DNA of 50,656 nt. Origin: an uncultured Lachnospiraceae bacterium (lineage in GTDB: Bacteria > Bacillota > Clostridia > Lachnospirales > Lachnospiraceae). Within the stretch, counting starts at the first letter, position 1, and every line of letters begins with the position of its first letter. Positions 50,214 through 50,656 of the stretch are shown piece by piece. A model generated the notes under the pieces. The model was not told the DNA's origin and did no database searches. It worked only from the letters and a program-made list of their open reading frames with translations. A program made the position numbers and the translations under genes. The DNA lies in assembly GCA_910578555.1 (NCBI GenBank), contig CAJTPS010000028.1:1-50656 (forward strand), given 5' to 3'.

Positions 50214-50543
50214 TCAACGCCCCTTTCTGGTTTTGAAGTCTGGTTCCCATTCGTCAATGCTTGGATAGTATGCCGTTATTATATGCAGATTGATGTTATC
50301 ACTTGCAACGACTACATGTAAGTATCTGCTATCTATTGACATTCCCAATAATAAACAGCTAGGGAACGGTTTATCGTCTTCATATTGCTTTATGATTTCG
50401 CCCTGCATAATGACTTTTATAAGACTGTCTGAATCAATGTTTCTTTCCTTACATCGTTTTATTACATGTGCAGTCATTATAACAGTATCGTCTGTACATA
50501 GTTTTCTTAAATCGTCAATATGTAAAGCCACTTTTTCACCCAC
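50214..50543 (-). CDS. DUF4258-like putative toxin
   Basis: This 109-aa protein matches the DUF4258 pattern: TAHVIKRCKERNIDSDSLIK, then VIMQGEIIKQYEDDKPFPSC and a beta-sheet core (YLHVVVASDNINLHIITAYY) ending with the Asp/Trp/Glu region PSIDEWEPDF. DUF4258 proteins pair with small zinc-finger antitoxins and are presumed ribonucleases related to the RelE/MqsR fold; activity is inferred. The start is a GTG at 50543, or the next GTG at 50531; the ribosome site is weak. A TATAAT box at 50556-50561 lies just upstream. Confidence 0.78.
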   Translation of the reverse strand: MGEKVALHIDDLRKLCTDDTVIMTAHVIKRCKERNIDSDSLIKVIMQGEIIKQYEDDKPFPSCLLLGMSIDSRYLHVVVASDNINLHIITAYYPSIDEWEPDFKTRKGR

Positions 50544-50555
50544 TTTCTATATAAT

Positions 50556-50584
50556 ATTATACCATTTAGAATAGGAAAATAAAA
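50556..50584 (-). promoter_or_regulatory. Promoter of the toxin-antitoxin pair
   Basis: Minus strand TATAAT preceded, at 17 bases, by TTTTAT, a poor -35. An autoregulated promoter would be expected for such modules. Confidence 0.5.
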
Positions 50585-50656
50585 GAGAGATAAATTAGTA
50601 TCAGCTCTGAAAGGTAAATCCATTTATCACCTCTCCAAGTTGCCTAAATTATAAAA

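Overview
The window looks like the chromosome of a spore-forming member of the Lachnospiraceae (Clostridia). Supporting signs are low-to-mid GC with purine-rich ribosome binding sites, a clostridial NiCo riboswitch, a CIRCE operator, YtaF, SpoIID/LysM-type spore or cell-wall proteins with sigma-K-like promoters, a sigV/rsiV pair, and an operon resembling the DUF5717/DUF5716 genes of this family. Identification rests on sequence reading only; no search was run.

Layout. 1-1100: accessory DNA with a truncated response regulator, a small HTH protein and an orphan 122-aa protein behind a perfect 12-bp inverted repeat. 1147-10062: a metal and envelope block: P1B metal ATPase with an ArsR/SmtB-like operator, SpoIID-like/LysM protein, a putative secreted glycosidase, a CDF exporter behind a NiCo riboswitch, and a fused amidase-deacetylase. 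10442-14719: four-gene two-component operon, interrupted by three 57-bp tandem repeats carrying hairpins. 14842-18785: decayed chemoreceptor, purB, a broken Cys-rich gene, purF. 19013-26024: four-gene operon of unknown function: very large protein, actin/Hsp70-fold-like protein, TPR-like protein, coiled-coil membrane protein. 26206-33081: SpoIID-like paralog, htpG under CIRCE, PpiC lipoprotein, PHP phosphoesterase, ilvE. 33238-42258: hybrid kinase, folA, thyA, a 229-bp element with terminal inverted repeats, beta-CASP nuclease, ytaF, Ca2+ ATPase. 42400-43720: AT-rich patch with an XRE regulator and gene remnants. 43792-49459: greA, rsiV/sigV, a lipoprotein, and a LytTR/GHKL two-component pair. 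49663-50656: a tRNA 3'-end-like segment with its terminator, then integrated-element DNA with a DUF4258/YgiT-type toxin-antitoxin pair.

How it works together. Several genes can be paired with the control element that probably drives them: metal ATPase with its operator, CDF exporter with the NiCo riboswitch, htpG with CIRCE, and two SpoIID-like genes with sigma-K-like promoters. Nearly all genes lie on the minus strand. A multi-hairpin repeat family sits just downstream of three minus-strand genes and probably acts as their 3' end. The best candidate for an undescribed system is the 19013-26024 operon.
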